DNA of 64,000 nucleotides. It comes from Rachycentron canadum (Eukaryota > Chordata > Actinopteri > Carangiformes > Rachycentridae). Position numbers and translations under genes: made by a program. Every line of letters starts with the position of its first letter. Position 1 is the stretch's first letter. The stretch lies in the NCBI GenBank assembly GCA_038496675.1, contig CM076658.1:12116598-12180597 (forward strand), written 5' to 3'. The notes beneath the pieces are model-generated. The model searched no databases. It was not told where the DNA came from and saw nothing but the letters and a program-made list of their open reading frames with translations. Below are positions 47,346 to 55,900 of the stretch, in pieces.

Positions 47346-48663
47346 AAGAGAGACAGAGGTGGATTTCTCTCTGGAGGCTCCAGCTCTGCCTGGGGCTCTT
47401 TGGCTTCACCATCAGATCTAAATCCCCCCTTGTAGGTTGAATAAGACAACTCCCAGGCCTCAACCACTGCATCTGTCTATTTAGGAGCTCTGTTATGTTG
47501 TATTTTTTTTAAATGTTCTTTTCTTTTTCTGTCAGGGAGCCAAAGCCTGTTTCCTGCGTGACATCCCCTTCTCTGCCATCTACTTCCCTGTTTATGCCCA
47601 CACCAAGGAGAAGCTGGCAGATGAGGAAGGAAGGCTGGGGGCACTGCAGCTGCTCACTGCTGGAGCTATTGCAGGTAACAAACATCTGGGACGCTCGGGG
47701 TCTCTGGACATCAAAACACAGTAACATGTTGGGTTTTTATTGAGCCATCTGTTACATTATCTGCTTCAACAAATACATTTTGGCTTCCTCACAGTTGGTC
47801 ATTTCTCCATCCACTGAATCTCACAATAGCCTGCATATATTTTTATATATATATATTGCTTTTGTTATATCACACTATATAGCTCTACCCATTTCAAGGC
47901 CAGCGTGATGGGATGCGATACCAGAATGTGACACCATATGTGCATAGTGAAAGTGCTTCATTATTGTCTGTTGTGAAATGTCCCCTAAGGTGTACCAGCG
48001 GCTTCGCTGGTGACCCCTGCTGATGTCATCAAGACCAGGCTCCAGGTTGCGGCTCGAGCAGGCCAGACAACATACAGTGGAGTCATCGACTGCTTCAGGA
48101 AGATCCTCAAGGAGGAAGGTTTCAGGGCGTTTTGGAAGGGTGCAGGAGGTAAATGCACACACACTCATAGTCCTGTGAGTGGCTTCATGACTGGGAAATG
48201 AGGCTTGCTGCAGTGGCTATAATTGTCTAAAGCCACTAGAAAAATATTAAATCCCACATTGTAATTTTCAAACCATCTCCATTAGCTCGCGTCTTCAGAT
48301 CCTCACCGCAGTTCGGTGTAACCCTGGTGACCTATGAACTGCTGCAAAGATGGTTCTATGTTGACTTTGGAGGACAGTAAGTGCTTTAACCCAGTTTTCA
48401 ATAAGAATGAGCCCCTCATTAATACCATGAAGTGGGTCTACTCCTAATCTGACTCTCTCCTTAGCCGTCCTGCTGGCTCAGAGCCCACTCTCAAACCCAC
48501 CATCCAGGACCTTCCCTCTGTGACTGCAGACCACGTGGGTGGCTACCGCCTGGCTGCTGCAACCTTTGCTGGTGTGGAGAGAAAGTTTGGTCTCCACCTG
48601 CCCAAGTTCAAGCCTTCTGGAGAGGTGACAATCAAACCAGCGGAGTCCAAAAATAAAACATAA
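29923..48663 (+). CDS. slc25a12: slc25a12, calcium-regulated mitochondrial aspartate/glutamate carrier (aralar, AGC1), complete, 18 exons
   Basis: Inner-membrane antiporter that exports aspartate for glutamate plus a proton, a key step of the malate-aspartate NADH shuttle. Coding exons: 29923-29934, 30424-30477, 32594-32736, 34347-34462, 35285-35424, 36892-37038, 37261-37399, 38333-38426, 39352-39436, 40661-40742, 41725-41883, 42845-42897, 43113-43193, 45468-45608, 47536-47674, 47990-48148, 48286-48376, 48465-48663. They join to 677 residues (human 678). The N-terminal EF-hand half (about 1-310) keeps the known calcium ligands Asp65, Thr67, Asp69, Leu71 and Glu76. The carrier half (about 325-611) has all three signature motifs: PIDLVK, PLEIVK and PADVIK. 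A C-terminal amphipathic tail follows. It is aralar rather than citrin (SLC25A13) because of the MAVKVQTTKR start, the HHHIPFNWDCEF block and the synteny. Intron 12 has a GC donor. Confidence 0.97.
30424..30477 (+). CDS. slc25a12: slc25a12 coding exon 2
   Basis: 18 codons, VQTTKRADPHDLKTIFLK, the first helix of the EF-hand domain. Acceptor TATAG, donor GTAAGA, phase 0 on both sides. Confidence 0.93.
31755..31842. repeat. LINE tail remnant plus GT repeat, slc25a12 intron 2
   Basis: TTAATCCCCAGGGGAAATTT is the reverse complement of the common fish LINE tail. It is joined to about 25 GT units (31793-31842). Confidence 0.7.
31960..32130. repeat. degraded fish repeat, slc25a12 intron 2
   Basis: GAGGTGTCCTTGAATAAGGG, GCGCTGTGG and AGGTGTGAATCTGTGCG match pieces of a common fish SINE/MITE body (TGTCCTTGAGCAAGGCACT type). 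Weakly conserved. Confidence 0.4.
32594..32736 (+). CDS. slc25a12: slc25a12 coding exon 3, start of calcium-binding loop
   Basis: Encodes YASVVEDGEHYMTPRDFVQN through VADTTKD plus two bases of Gly70. It carries calcium ligands Asp65, Thr67 and Asp69 of the second EF-hand; the loop is completed in exon 4. Confidence 0.95.
34347..34462 (+). CDS. slc25a12: slc25a12 coding exon 4, EF-hand 2 end and EF-hand 3
   Basis: Encodes LISFQEFLAFESVLCAPDAL through TGTGNISF. It supplies Leu71 and Glu76 of the functional calcium site and the degenerate third EF-hand (FDKTGTGNISF). Confidence 0.95.
35285..35424 (+). CDS. slc25a12: slc25a12 coding exon 5
   Basis: Encodes E-NVRDIFSQTTVHHHIPFNW through YTEFTQFLQ. 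The HHHIPFNWDCEFIRLHFGH block favours aralar over citrin. Acceptor TTCCAG, donor GTATAC. Confidence 0.96.
35490..35560. repeat. fragment related to the repeat at 9010-9230
   Basis: TTGGAAATAAGCTTCTGGTG and CAGCTGGTTAGCATAGTTCA, followed by GCATAAAGACAGA, match one end of the same fish repeat family. Confidence 0.45.
36892..37038 (+). CDS. slc25a12: slc25a12 coding exon 6
   Basis: 49 codons, ELQLEHARQAFAQKDKNKSG through PFVEENLVS, covering a later EF-hand-like pair (KDKNKSGTITALDF). Acceptor CTGCAG, donor GTGAGT. Confidence 0.95.
37261..37399 (+). CDS. slc25a12: slc25a12 coding exon 7
   Basis: Encodes AAGGSTSHMVSFSYFNAFNA through LAGTHRDILVTK, in the EF-hand dimer region. Conserved SFSYFNAFN and LLNNMELVRK. 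Confidence 0.95.
38333..38426 (+). CDS. slc25a12: slc25a12 coding exon 8
   Basis: Encodes E-EFVHAANKFGQITPMEIDIL YQLSGLHSHS, the last part of the EF-hand region. The end (SGLHSHSG) is more divergent than its neighbours compared with human ADLYNASG. Confidence 0.93.
39352..39436 (+). CDS. slc25a12: slc25a12 coding exon 9
   Basis: Encodes RLNHTDIERIAPLEEGAMPY HLAEAQRQ, the linker helix before the carrier domain. Acceptor TTAAG is pyrimidine-poor near the AG but the frame and IERIAPL motif are clear. Confidence 0.94.
40661..40742 (+). CDS. slc25a12: slc25a12 coding exon 10
   Basis: Encodes HGHETSRPIWLQAAESAYRF TLGSIAG, entering the first transmembrane helix of the carrier domain. Acceptor TACAG, donor GTGAGT. 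Confidence 0.95.
41505..41585. repeat. fragment of AGGGCTG-type fish repeat, slc25a12 intron 10
   Basis: AGAGCTGAAATGATTAGTTG, TTAATCTATTAGTCTATCAA and AGTAAATTAATTTAATTCTC resemble the Asn/Thr-free, non-coding repeat with AGGGCTGAAACGATTAGTCG ends. Confidence 0.5.
41725..41883 (+). CDS. slc25a12: slc25a12 coding exon 11, first carrier signature
   Basis: Encodes TGATAVYPIDLVKTRMQNQR through VLRYEGFFGFYR. PIDLVK is the first mitochondrial-carrier signature (P-x-D/E-x-x-K/R), at about residues 346-351. Confidence 0.97.
42845..42897 (+). CDS. slc25a12: slc25a12 coding exon 12 (GC donor)
   Basis: Encodes G-LLPQLIGVAPEKAIKLT. The conserved junction KLT|VNDFVRDKF requires the exon to end at 42897, so the donor reads GCAAGT. 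Using the nearby GT instead would shift the frame to a stop. Confidence 0.93.
43113..43193 (+). CDS. slc25a12: slc25a12 coding exon 13
   Basis: 27 codons, VNDFVRDKFTTQDDTIPLPA EILAGGC, spanning the end of carrier repeat 1 and start of repeat 2. It has a long T-rich acceptor tract and donor GTAAGC. Confidence 0.96.
45468..45608 (+). CDS. slc25a12: slc25a12 coding exon 14, second carrier signature
   Basis: Encodes [20 protein letters not shown] through DLGFFGLYK. PLEIVK is the second carrier signature (about residues 446-451). Very close to human. Confidence 0.97.
46370..46515. repeat. fragment of common fish repeat, slc25a12 intron 14
   Basis: CAAACAGCCAAAGATTCTGT, GTTTACTTTCAGATTAGATA and CAGAGAATTTGGAGAATTAC resemble the internal part of the same abundant repeat family as 26984-27110. 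Confidence 0.5.
47303..47354. repeat. compound TG/AG microsatellite
   Basis: About 12 TG units followed by about 14 AG units, 180 bases before slc25a12 exon 15. Confidence 0.9.
47536..47674 (+). CDS. slc25a12: slc25a12 coding exon 15
   Basis: Encodes GAKACFLRDIPFSAIYFPVY through LQLLTAGAIA, the FLRDIPFSAIYFP helix of carrier repeat 2. Acceptor GTCAG, donor GTAACA. Confidence 0.97.
47990..48148 (+). CDS. slc25a12: slc25a12 coding exon 16, third carrier signature
   Basis: Encodes VPAASLVTPADVIKTRLQVA through FRAFWKGAG. PADVIK is the third carrier signature (about residues 538-543). Acceptor CTAAG, donor GTAAAT. Confidence 0.97.
48286..48376 (+). CDS. slc25a12: slc25a12 coding exon 17
   Basis: Encodes RVFRSSPQFGVTLVTYELLQ RWFYVDFGG, the last transmembrane helix. 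Acceptor ATTAG, donor GTAAGT. Confidence 0.96.
48465..48663 (+). CDS. slc25a12: slc25a12 coding exon 18 (C-terminal domain and stop)
   Basis: Encodes the C-terminal regulatory tail RPAGSEPTLKPTIQDLPSVT through KPAESKNKT, stop at 48661-48663. GGYRLAAATFAGVERKFGL is the amphipathic helix known to contact the EF-hand domain. The last 15 residues differ from mammals. Confidence 0.95.
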
Positions 48664-49013
48664 AACATCAGTTGTCATGACTTTGAGGGCTGCACGCTCC
48701 AGTCATTGTTTCCTCCATAATGGTTTTATTGAACCAGTGCATTTGAGCGGTTGTCTTACTTTGAATGCTGCATGGGTATGGCTTTATTGCTTTTTCTTTG
48801 CATAGCTTGCACAACTTTATTGTACATATTGTACTTCTCTACAGAGGGACATTATGGCATTATGAAAGGATTGTTACTGGTGGTTTTTCTGGCGTGGAAC
48901 AGCTTTGGTGTGCATGTGTCAGTTATATTTCAGAGACATGAAGATGTACAGATGTTTTCAAAAGTGTTTATTTTGAAATCACGACCAGGGACATGGGAAA
49001 TAATTTAAATGTA

Positions 49014-49029
49014 TTTATTGTATTTTATT
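49014..49029 (-). other. candidate dync1i2 polyadenylation signals
   Basis: Two minus-strand AATAAA motifs (49014-49019 and 49024-49029), about 780 bases past the dync1i2 stop. I saw no AATAAA closer to the stop. They abut the opposite-strand slc25a12 signal. Confidence 0.4.
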
Positions 49030-49031
49030 GA

Positions 49032-49037
49032 AATAAA
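49032..49037 (+). other. candidate slc25a12 polyadenylation signal
   Basis: AATAAA about 370 bases after the slc25a12 stop. A second plus-strand AATAAA at 49504-49509 is an alternative distal signal. Confidence 0.55.
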
Positions 49038-49806
49038 TCATTCAAACTGTTTACTACTGTGTGAAAAGTACATTCTCACTTTTGACACAGAACTTTGAGA
49101 TTCTTCAGGAAACAAACCATCTCTTTTCAGATCCATTCGACATACATGACCGACCTGGAGATCACTGAGCAGTTACAGCATAGAGGATATATCTCAAGTC
49201 TAACCAGCTGCACAGATTAAGTGGAAACTGGGGTACTATAGAACAATATAGGAGTAGAAAGACATTCGAATTTTGGACACTTCAGTATTATACAAACAGG
49301 TGAATATTTATGGGAAGAGAGATGACAACATGGGCTACAGCTGTGGGATGTTTACATTCCTGGATGTTTAAAGATGTGATTGCTTCAGTTCAACTTTGGT
49401 GAAAATGGAGGAACAGCTATAAGTAAATGTGTGCAGTGAAGCACTTACAGTATTTGGCTTGAGATACTTAACTCAAAATTAAGGCTCATGTTAACATGCT
49501 GTAAATAAAGACAAGTGAGGATTTTTACAGTCAAAATTAAATTAAACTTTAAGGCATCTGGTTGAAGAAAGGGCGACTGTTTTGGGTTTGTGAACATGGC
49601 TTTATGTTAGTGTCTGAGGTCGATAGCCCTGCTGCTTGTGTTATTCCAAGGAAGACTGGTGACGGTCCAGGTAACTGAGAAGGCAGAGTTGTCCAAATAA
49701 GAAAGAATAATAAATCAAAATATGTCCATTTCCCACCAACCAAAACAGGGCTGATATTAGTGAGTGCGCCACTGGTCCCTCAAACGTTGTGTCCATGGCG
49801 ACTAGA

Positions 49807-49920
49807 TCAGGCAGACAGGCGCTGAGCTGCCAGCTCCTCAGCATCATCCCTGTTCTCGTTGATCTCTGCCAGTGTGCGGACAAAACGGGTCCACTCGTCG
49901 TTTCGTGGAACTGCAATTTG
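49807..49920 (-). CDS. dync1i2: dync1i2 terminal coding exon
   Basis: 37 codons, QIAVPRNDEWTRFVRTLAEI NENRDDAEELAAQRLSA, then a stop at 49807-49809. Acceptor CACAG. The tail after AEINENR is variable between family members. Confidence 0.95.
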   Translation of the reverse strand, partial: QIAVPRNDEWTRFVRTLAEINENRDDAEELAAQRLSA

Positions 49921-52900
49921 CTGTGAGGATCAAAAGAGGCATGGTTAAAATTTTGAAGTGCAAGTCTTCTGAAGTGCAAGACGATTACAGGTAAAGTCTA
50001 TACATTCATTCATATATTTAGTTAAATACCTACCCCTCTTAAAATAATCTCATTAAGATGAACTGCTCATAGTTGTGCAATTAGACATGTAGTAGAAATT
50101 CTAGCATTACAAGTAAGAGGCTGAATCACTTCTGCAGCAGCACACTGGAGCGACAGCACAGAACAATCAGAAACTTAAGAGTGGTAAAAAAGCCAAGTCA
50201 TGCCTGCTCACCTCTCCCACATCATACACAAGAACTCGTCCATCAGAGTCTCCCACAGCGATTTCTCTGCCAGAATGAGCCCATCTGACCCTGTTGAGGG
50301 CTGGGTTACCCTCTACTGTGATACTGGCAGTGGGCACCTATAACAATAACAGAATAACAATCAGAGGAGTGGGAACATGCTCTGCTACCTCTTCAGTGCA
50401 TCATTTCTAATTAAGATTTGAGCGTAGCTCTTTGACTAAGTACACAAAATTCTTGTGTCCTTTTAAGGGGTCACAAAATGTGCATGCTTTCGGTAGACTG
50501 CAGTACCTCTGTATCATTGTTGAGATTCCACAGGTCCAGATGTCCAACTCCATCCACACAAGCAAACAGAGCAGGGTGAGTCGGAGACCACATGACATCA
50601 TACACGTAATCCGAGTTATCTTCAAACGAGTACAGGGGTTTATTGTTCTGCAGAAATGGTTGAGGGGAGAGATTCAGAAGACTAATTATTTTAACTGCTG
50701 TGTTAAAAACGAGTTCAGTTTTTTCTGTCAGTTGTCTATACATGTATTGATTAATACAGAGGTGCCACCACATCTTGTGTAGATGTGCTCAAATTTACTA
50801 AATGAATACAAAATTGGAATATATTTTCAGGATGCAGTATATTTTAAATACCACTGTTTCTTCATCCCTGTCAAGCCTTCAGTTTTAGACTCAGTTATGA
50901 GGTTCTGAGGTTGATCACTTAATCAATCAAAAATATTTAATTGATTGGCACATAATTCATGTCGCATACTGGAGGAATTGTACATTTGTCAAATATTTAG
51001 CATCATCCCTAAATACATTAAAAAAAACGAACGATATTCCCATTAGCGGTTGTGTCAGTCATTGCTAAGATAATAAACGTGACTTTAACACTGCTGAGCA
51101 TTAGTATGTTACCAGTGCCTGTTGTCCACACCAAAAAGGTAGTGTGAGACAGTATGAGCTTGAATCTCTATTAGCTAATAATCAAACAGCAGCAGGTTTT
51201 GTTGCGGCTCAAGCTGTGTCAGTTCTTCTGTATTTGATATGTTGTATTCCTAATTGTGTCCTCATTTCCCTCACTTCTCTATCTGGCTTAAGGTGCAAGG
51301 AAACAATAGTTCAGCGGTCAGTGCTCTTTTGTCTCTTAGTCTCTTGCTAACACTGCCTTGCCTTGAGGAATTAGAGAACCTACTTTGAGTAAACAGGATT
51401 TGGTATTGTGACTCCTCTGGTTGCCATGGAATCAAATCAAAACGTTAAATCGATATCCTTTTAACTAAAATGTGTGACAGGTAAAAATATTTTTGTCCTG
51501 GACTGTTGCTACACAAAAACTGGTCTTCTCAACAACACAAAAACAAGACCTTCACTCAAATCTCAGTGTGGCCTAGATCTCACTCGTACCTTGGTGCTCC
51601 ACAGCTTGACGGTCCAGTCGAAAGAGGAGGTAACAAAAAGGTGGGAAAAATCCAGGGGACCTGCAGCTGTGTGGCAGTGGATCCCTGTGATGGGTCCGTG
51701 GTGGCCCTCAAACATCTCACTAATGCCTGCTTTGCTGTGGAGCACACAGATGTAGAAAGGGAGTAACTGAAAATGTACTGACAGATTACACTGAGCACAA
51801 CAAATTTCATTTTTGAAAGCTGCAGATGTTGAGTAATGACCTTCGGTGTTAATAGTGTTTGAATATACATTTATGTGCGTTACATGAGGGAAACAAACAA
51901 TGAAATTTCAATGGATTAATAGTTTGTACTCCTGTTTTTTACTCATTTGGCCATTACACACTGAGCATGAAAGAGAGCAACAGGCATAGACAGACCTCTG
52001 CTGGATGTATTCACATTAATCATTTACTTATATCATGTGATTGCCAGCAGGGTGGCAAAAGAGCCTGCAACCCCTCAACCACATGTTGCAGAGCTGTTAC
52101 CAACTGAGGCTCTGATAATTAACGAAGAGAGGTAAATACTCAGCATGAGTGATGCTTATGCATTATTAACTGCGATGAGAGTATCATACCATTGTAAATG
52201 AGGTGGAAAATTATTCCCCCAATTACAGAGGTGATTTTGCTGTGCGAAACCTAGCAGCTATCCCCTCTCAGACGTCTCTGGGCATACTGCAGGACATTTA
52301 GAGTGGAGCTAACGCGCTACTCAGTGGCAGCTCTGATTTAAGCCACATTTCTCTGCTGAGGACTATCCACTGTGAGAGGAACTGTAGTCTCTTAAATGAG
52401 AACATTGTGGGATGAACTGCAGTTTTAATTCTCCCCAAGACGACTGACTGTAAACAAACTCTCTCACCCAGAGACACATACTTGGAAGAAAAAAAAAAAA
52501 AAAAGGACAGGGAAAAAATGATTTGTTTCCTCTGCATGTGTGCCCTGTTTATGTTGAATGACCTTTACAAACACAACTGACAAGTGGAAAAGAAAAACAG
52601 GATGACTGGGCAGGAGTGAAACCTCAAACAGCAGAGGATCAAGTGTTGGATTTGCGTTGCACGGGGAAGTGAGTGAGCTATATTTATTTGACACATGGTC
52701 CTAAGGTGGGCCTAACAAGCCGCTTTAGTTTCCTGGCGGTCTTCGGGAGGTACACTGGGGACCGTGGTTGCTTATGAACGCACCTTCCATGACGACACGA
52801 CATGTAGACAGAGCCGTCCTCGCTGCCCACCACGAAATTGTTGACATCTCCGAGAGGGAAAGACATGGAGGTGACAGCTACAGCTTTGGACTGCTTGAAC

Positions 52901-55900
52901 ACCAGCTCCATGCTGTCCTGTGGAGGGGAGGGAATGTGGAACAACCTCCATAACAAGCTCCCTGCTCAGGCTTTATGTTAACACACACTCTGCCAAGCAC
53001 AACCTATAAAAATCACTTGACAGTTTATTAATGCATAATCTAAATTCAACTAGCACTTTATAAAAAATTGACGTCTGACATCAAGGTCTTGGCTGCGTGG
53101 ATGAAATGACACAGCTAGCAAAGTTAATTTCCTTGCAAGTGAAAAATGAGTTGTAGAAGAAATAAGGGTAAAGCCGGGGGAAATACCAAACTGGAATGCT
53201 AAAATGAAGGAGTCCAGCCAAATGACATTTAGTACGAACAGGAGGGACAGGAAGTGTGTGAAAAGTGAAGAGACAGAAAGTACACAAAATGTAAAAACTA
53301 AGATCCGCTCTTTAAAACATAATGAATAATTAACATGGAAATTAAACTTTATGGTTAAATCTTAAAACTGAAGTTGTTTATGTCATTAAAAAATGCTCCT
53401 GTGACCAACCATGAATAAAAACACCCACACACGTATGTTACCTGTGGCTGGGAAAGCATGTCCAGACTCCAGGAGCACATCTTTCCATCAGTGGAGATGC
53501 TGATCAGGTTGTGGGCGTTTTGGGTGCCAACCACATTCACACAGTAAACTGGGTGCTGCAGAAAGAAGGAGGAAGAAAATTCAGTCTTCTGCTACATTTA
53601 AACCAAGCACAACTCTACTGTCAGTTGTTTACTGTACCGTATGTGCAGCGGCAGACAGGGGTGTCCTCTGCACCGGGGTTCTCTTATTGCTCCTGTTGTC
53701 CCACAATACAATCTGCCCTGAATATGTGCCCCCCACCACAACGTTAGGGTGGAACTTGGCAAACGCAGCTGACATAACAGCAGACTGTCAGGAAGAGGAA
53801 AATGTGGAGATAGGGATAGGCAATGTTAAGTTTATCTTGTTATGAAAAAGTACATTTGAAGTGACACAGCCTGTTCTTGAATCACATGACCATTCAAATA
53901 TATGCATCCATACACATGTCACACATGTCCATCTTCAAGAGCAAGACTCATTAAAACACTATTTGCATGATAGAGCTAGTTAGTATGGCTTAAAAATCAC
54001 AATCTTTTTAAAGCCTTCTGATGTATTTTCTGTAAAATAACAATAATAATTCATCATGGCCACACTTTCAGGGCTACTGTCGTAGTGAAGAGGGAGCTGA
54101 GCCATGAGGCAAAGCTTTCAGTTTACCAGTCAACATACGTTCTGACCCTCACCTATGGTCATGAGCTTTGATTGGTGACTGAAAGAATGAGGATTGTGGG
54201 TGGAAGTGACTGAAATGAGTTTCCTCTGAAAGCTGGTTGGGCTCAGCCTTAGAGATAGGGTAAAGAGCTCTGACTTTCTGAGGGGTCTCAGAGTAAAGCC
54301 ACTGCTCCTTTATATCAGAAGGTGAAAGCTGAGGTGGTTTGGGCATCTGATTAGGAAGCCTCCTGAGGATGGATGGATGGATGGATGGAAGGATTGAAAG
54401 GTAGGATTGCAAAGTCCAGCGACATATGGTCTAAGGGTGAATGTTTAATAAATTTCAAATACTGAAAAACATTTCAACCTACTTTGAGCATCATTTTTGA
54501 AATGATGCTCAAATGAAGCTGTTTAAACATCTTTTCACCTGTAAAACTCTCACTGTGTAGTTATTCTTCAATTTACTTTATTTTGAAAATCAATAACGAA
54601 TATGAAATATTATTTACATTTTTATATAGTAAATTAAACTCCCCGATCCATTCAATACTCTGAATACATCAGTGGTGTTAATCCAATATTATAAACACAA
54701 GAAGGGCCATTAGAGAGCACAGACCTCCACCATGGCTAATGTAAAACAACATACACTATACTGGGAGAAAAATGATTCATTGTAACTGATCTGGATCTCC
54801 TCCCAAAAATCAATGGGTACTTTCCTGGTTCATGCCCCACCCCTCTAACAAGTTGGGTGCAAATCAGTTCAGTACGTTTTGTGTTATCCTGCTGACAAAT
54901 AAACAGACATGGGTAAAAACATAACCTTCTTGGAAGATGCAATAATAACTCTATTTTCCACTGAGGTAACTGCCCACAAGGCAGAACTGTATTAAATCAC
55001 TGTCTGGATAACTGGCTGCAAAATACTGCAAAGCCTTATATCAGCAACACTTGAAATCTTCAGAATTGCCAGTAATCAGAATATGGAAAACATCAACTTG
55101 AATCTGCTGTTCTCCTGCTTCAACTCAAAAGTTTAAGAACTGCTCTGTGCATGTTCCCTCTTTCCCAAAACACAAGCAAACACATCTTTCACCACTGATG
55201 CCTGTTTCCTTACAGTGTAAGCAAACCAACACTCAAGGCTGGTCAACAGGATTATTATTTATTTTTGAATTATGGGTTGATTCATAAATTAGATTACTGG
55301 TCTTCTGGTACTTAGACGCCCCTACTACTCTACCTACCACAATCTTAACTAAATTATTTATTAAAATATTTATATTTTTTCTAAGGGTACTTTTTTAAAA
55401 TAAAAATAGTGATGCCTTGTTGAGGAAACTTTCATTTTTGGCAACTTAGGGGCACACAGAAAATTGCCTTCACACTTCTGTTCAGTTTTATTCATCTGAG
55501 CAGTACGCCTGCATCTACATCCGCTCTGGAGGCAACAACATGTGGTTCTACTCAACTTGTCTTGCTGAAGGAGCCTCGGGGCAGGCATTATAATAAGGCC
55601 GGGCAGAGTGGAGGAGCTCTGCTGCTCTCCCTGCTAGCTCGTCTGAACACAGGGCCCTTGTTTAGATGCACATGATAACCAGCCCTGCCCCACACACTTA
55701 ATCCTGCTGCAGTGCTCGGATTCCATTCAACTCCTGCACCACAGGTCTTCTTCGGCGCCTCATGAACATGTGTTTGTGGATAGATGTGGTGAATGTGGAT
55801 GCCAGCATGGTGAACTCACAATGTGAATGAAGGCAGGAGGGGTGAGGAGGTGTGGGGGGGGGGTTGGAGGGAGGAGAGAGGGTGAGCAAACAGGGGTTGG

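Larger units (their letters stand above)
48664..49806. other. convergent 3' intergenic region slc25a12 / dync1i2
   Basis: 1.1 kb between the two stop codons, probably filled by the two 3' UTRs. No open frame with protein-like features. Polyadenylation motifs of both strands cluster near 49014-49037. Confidence 0.7.
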
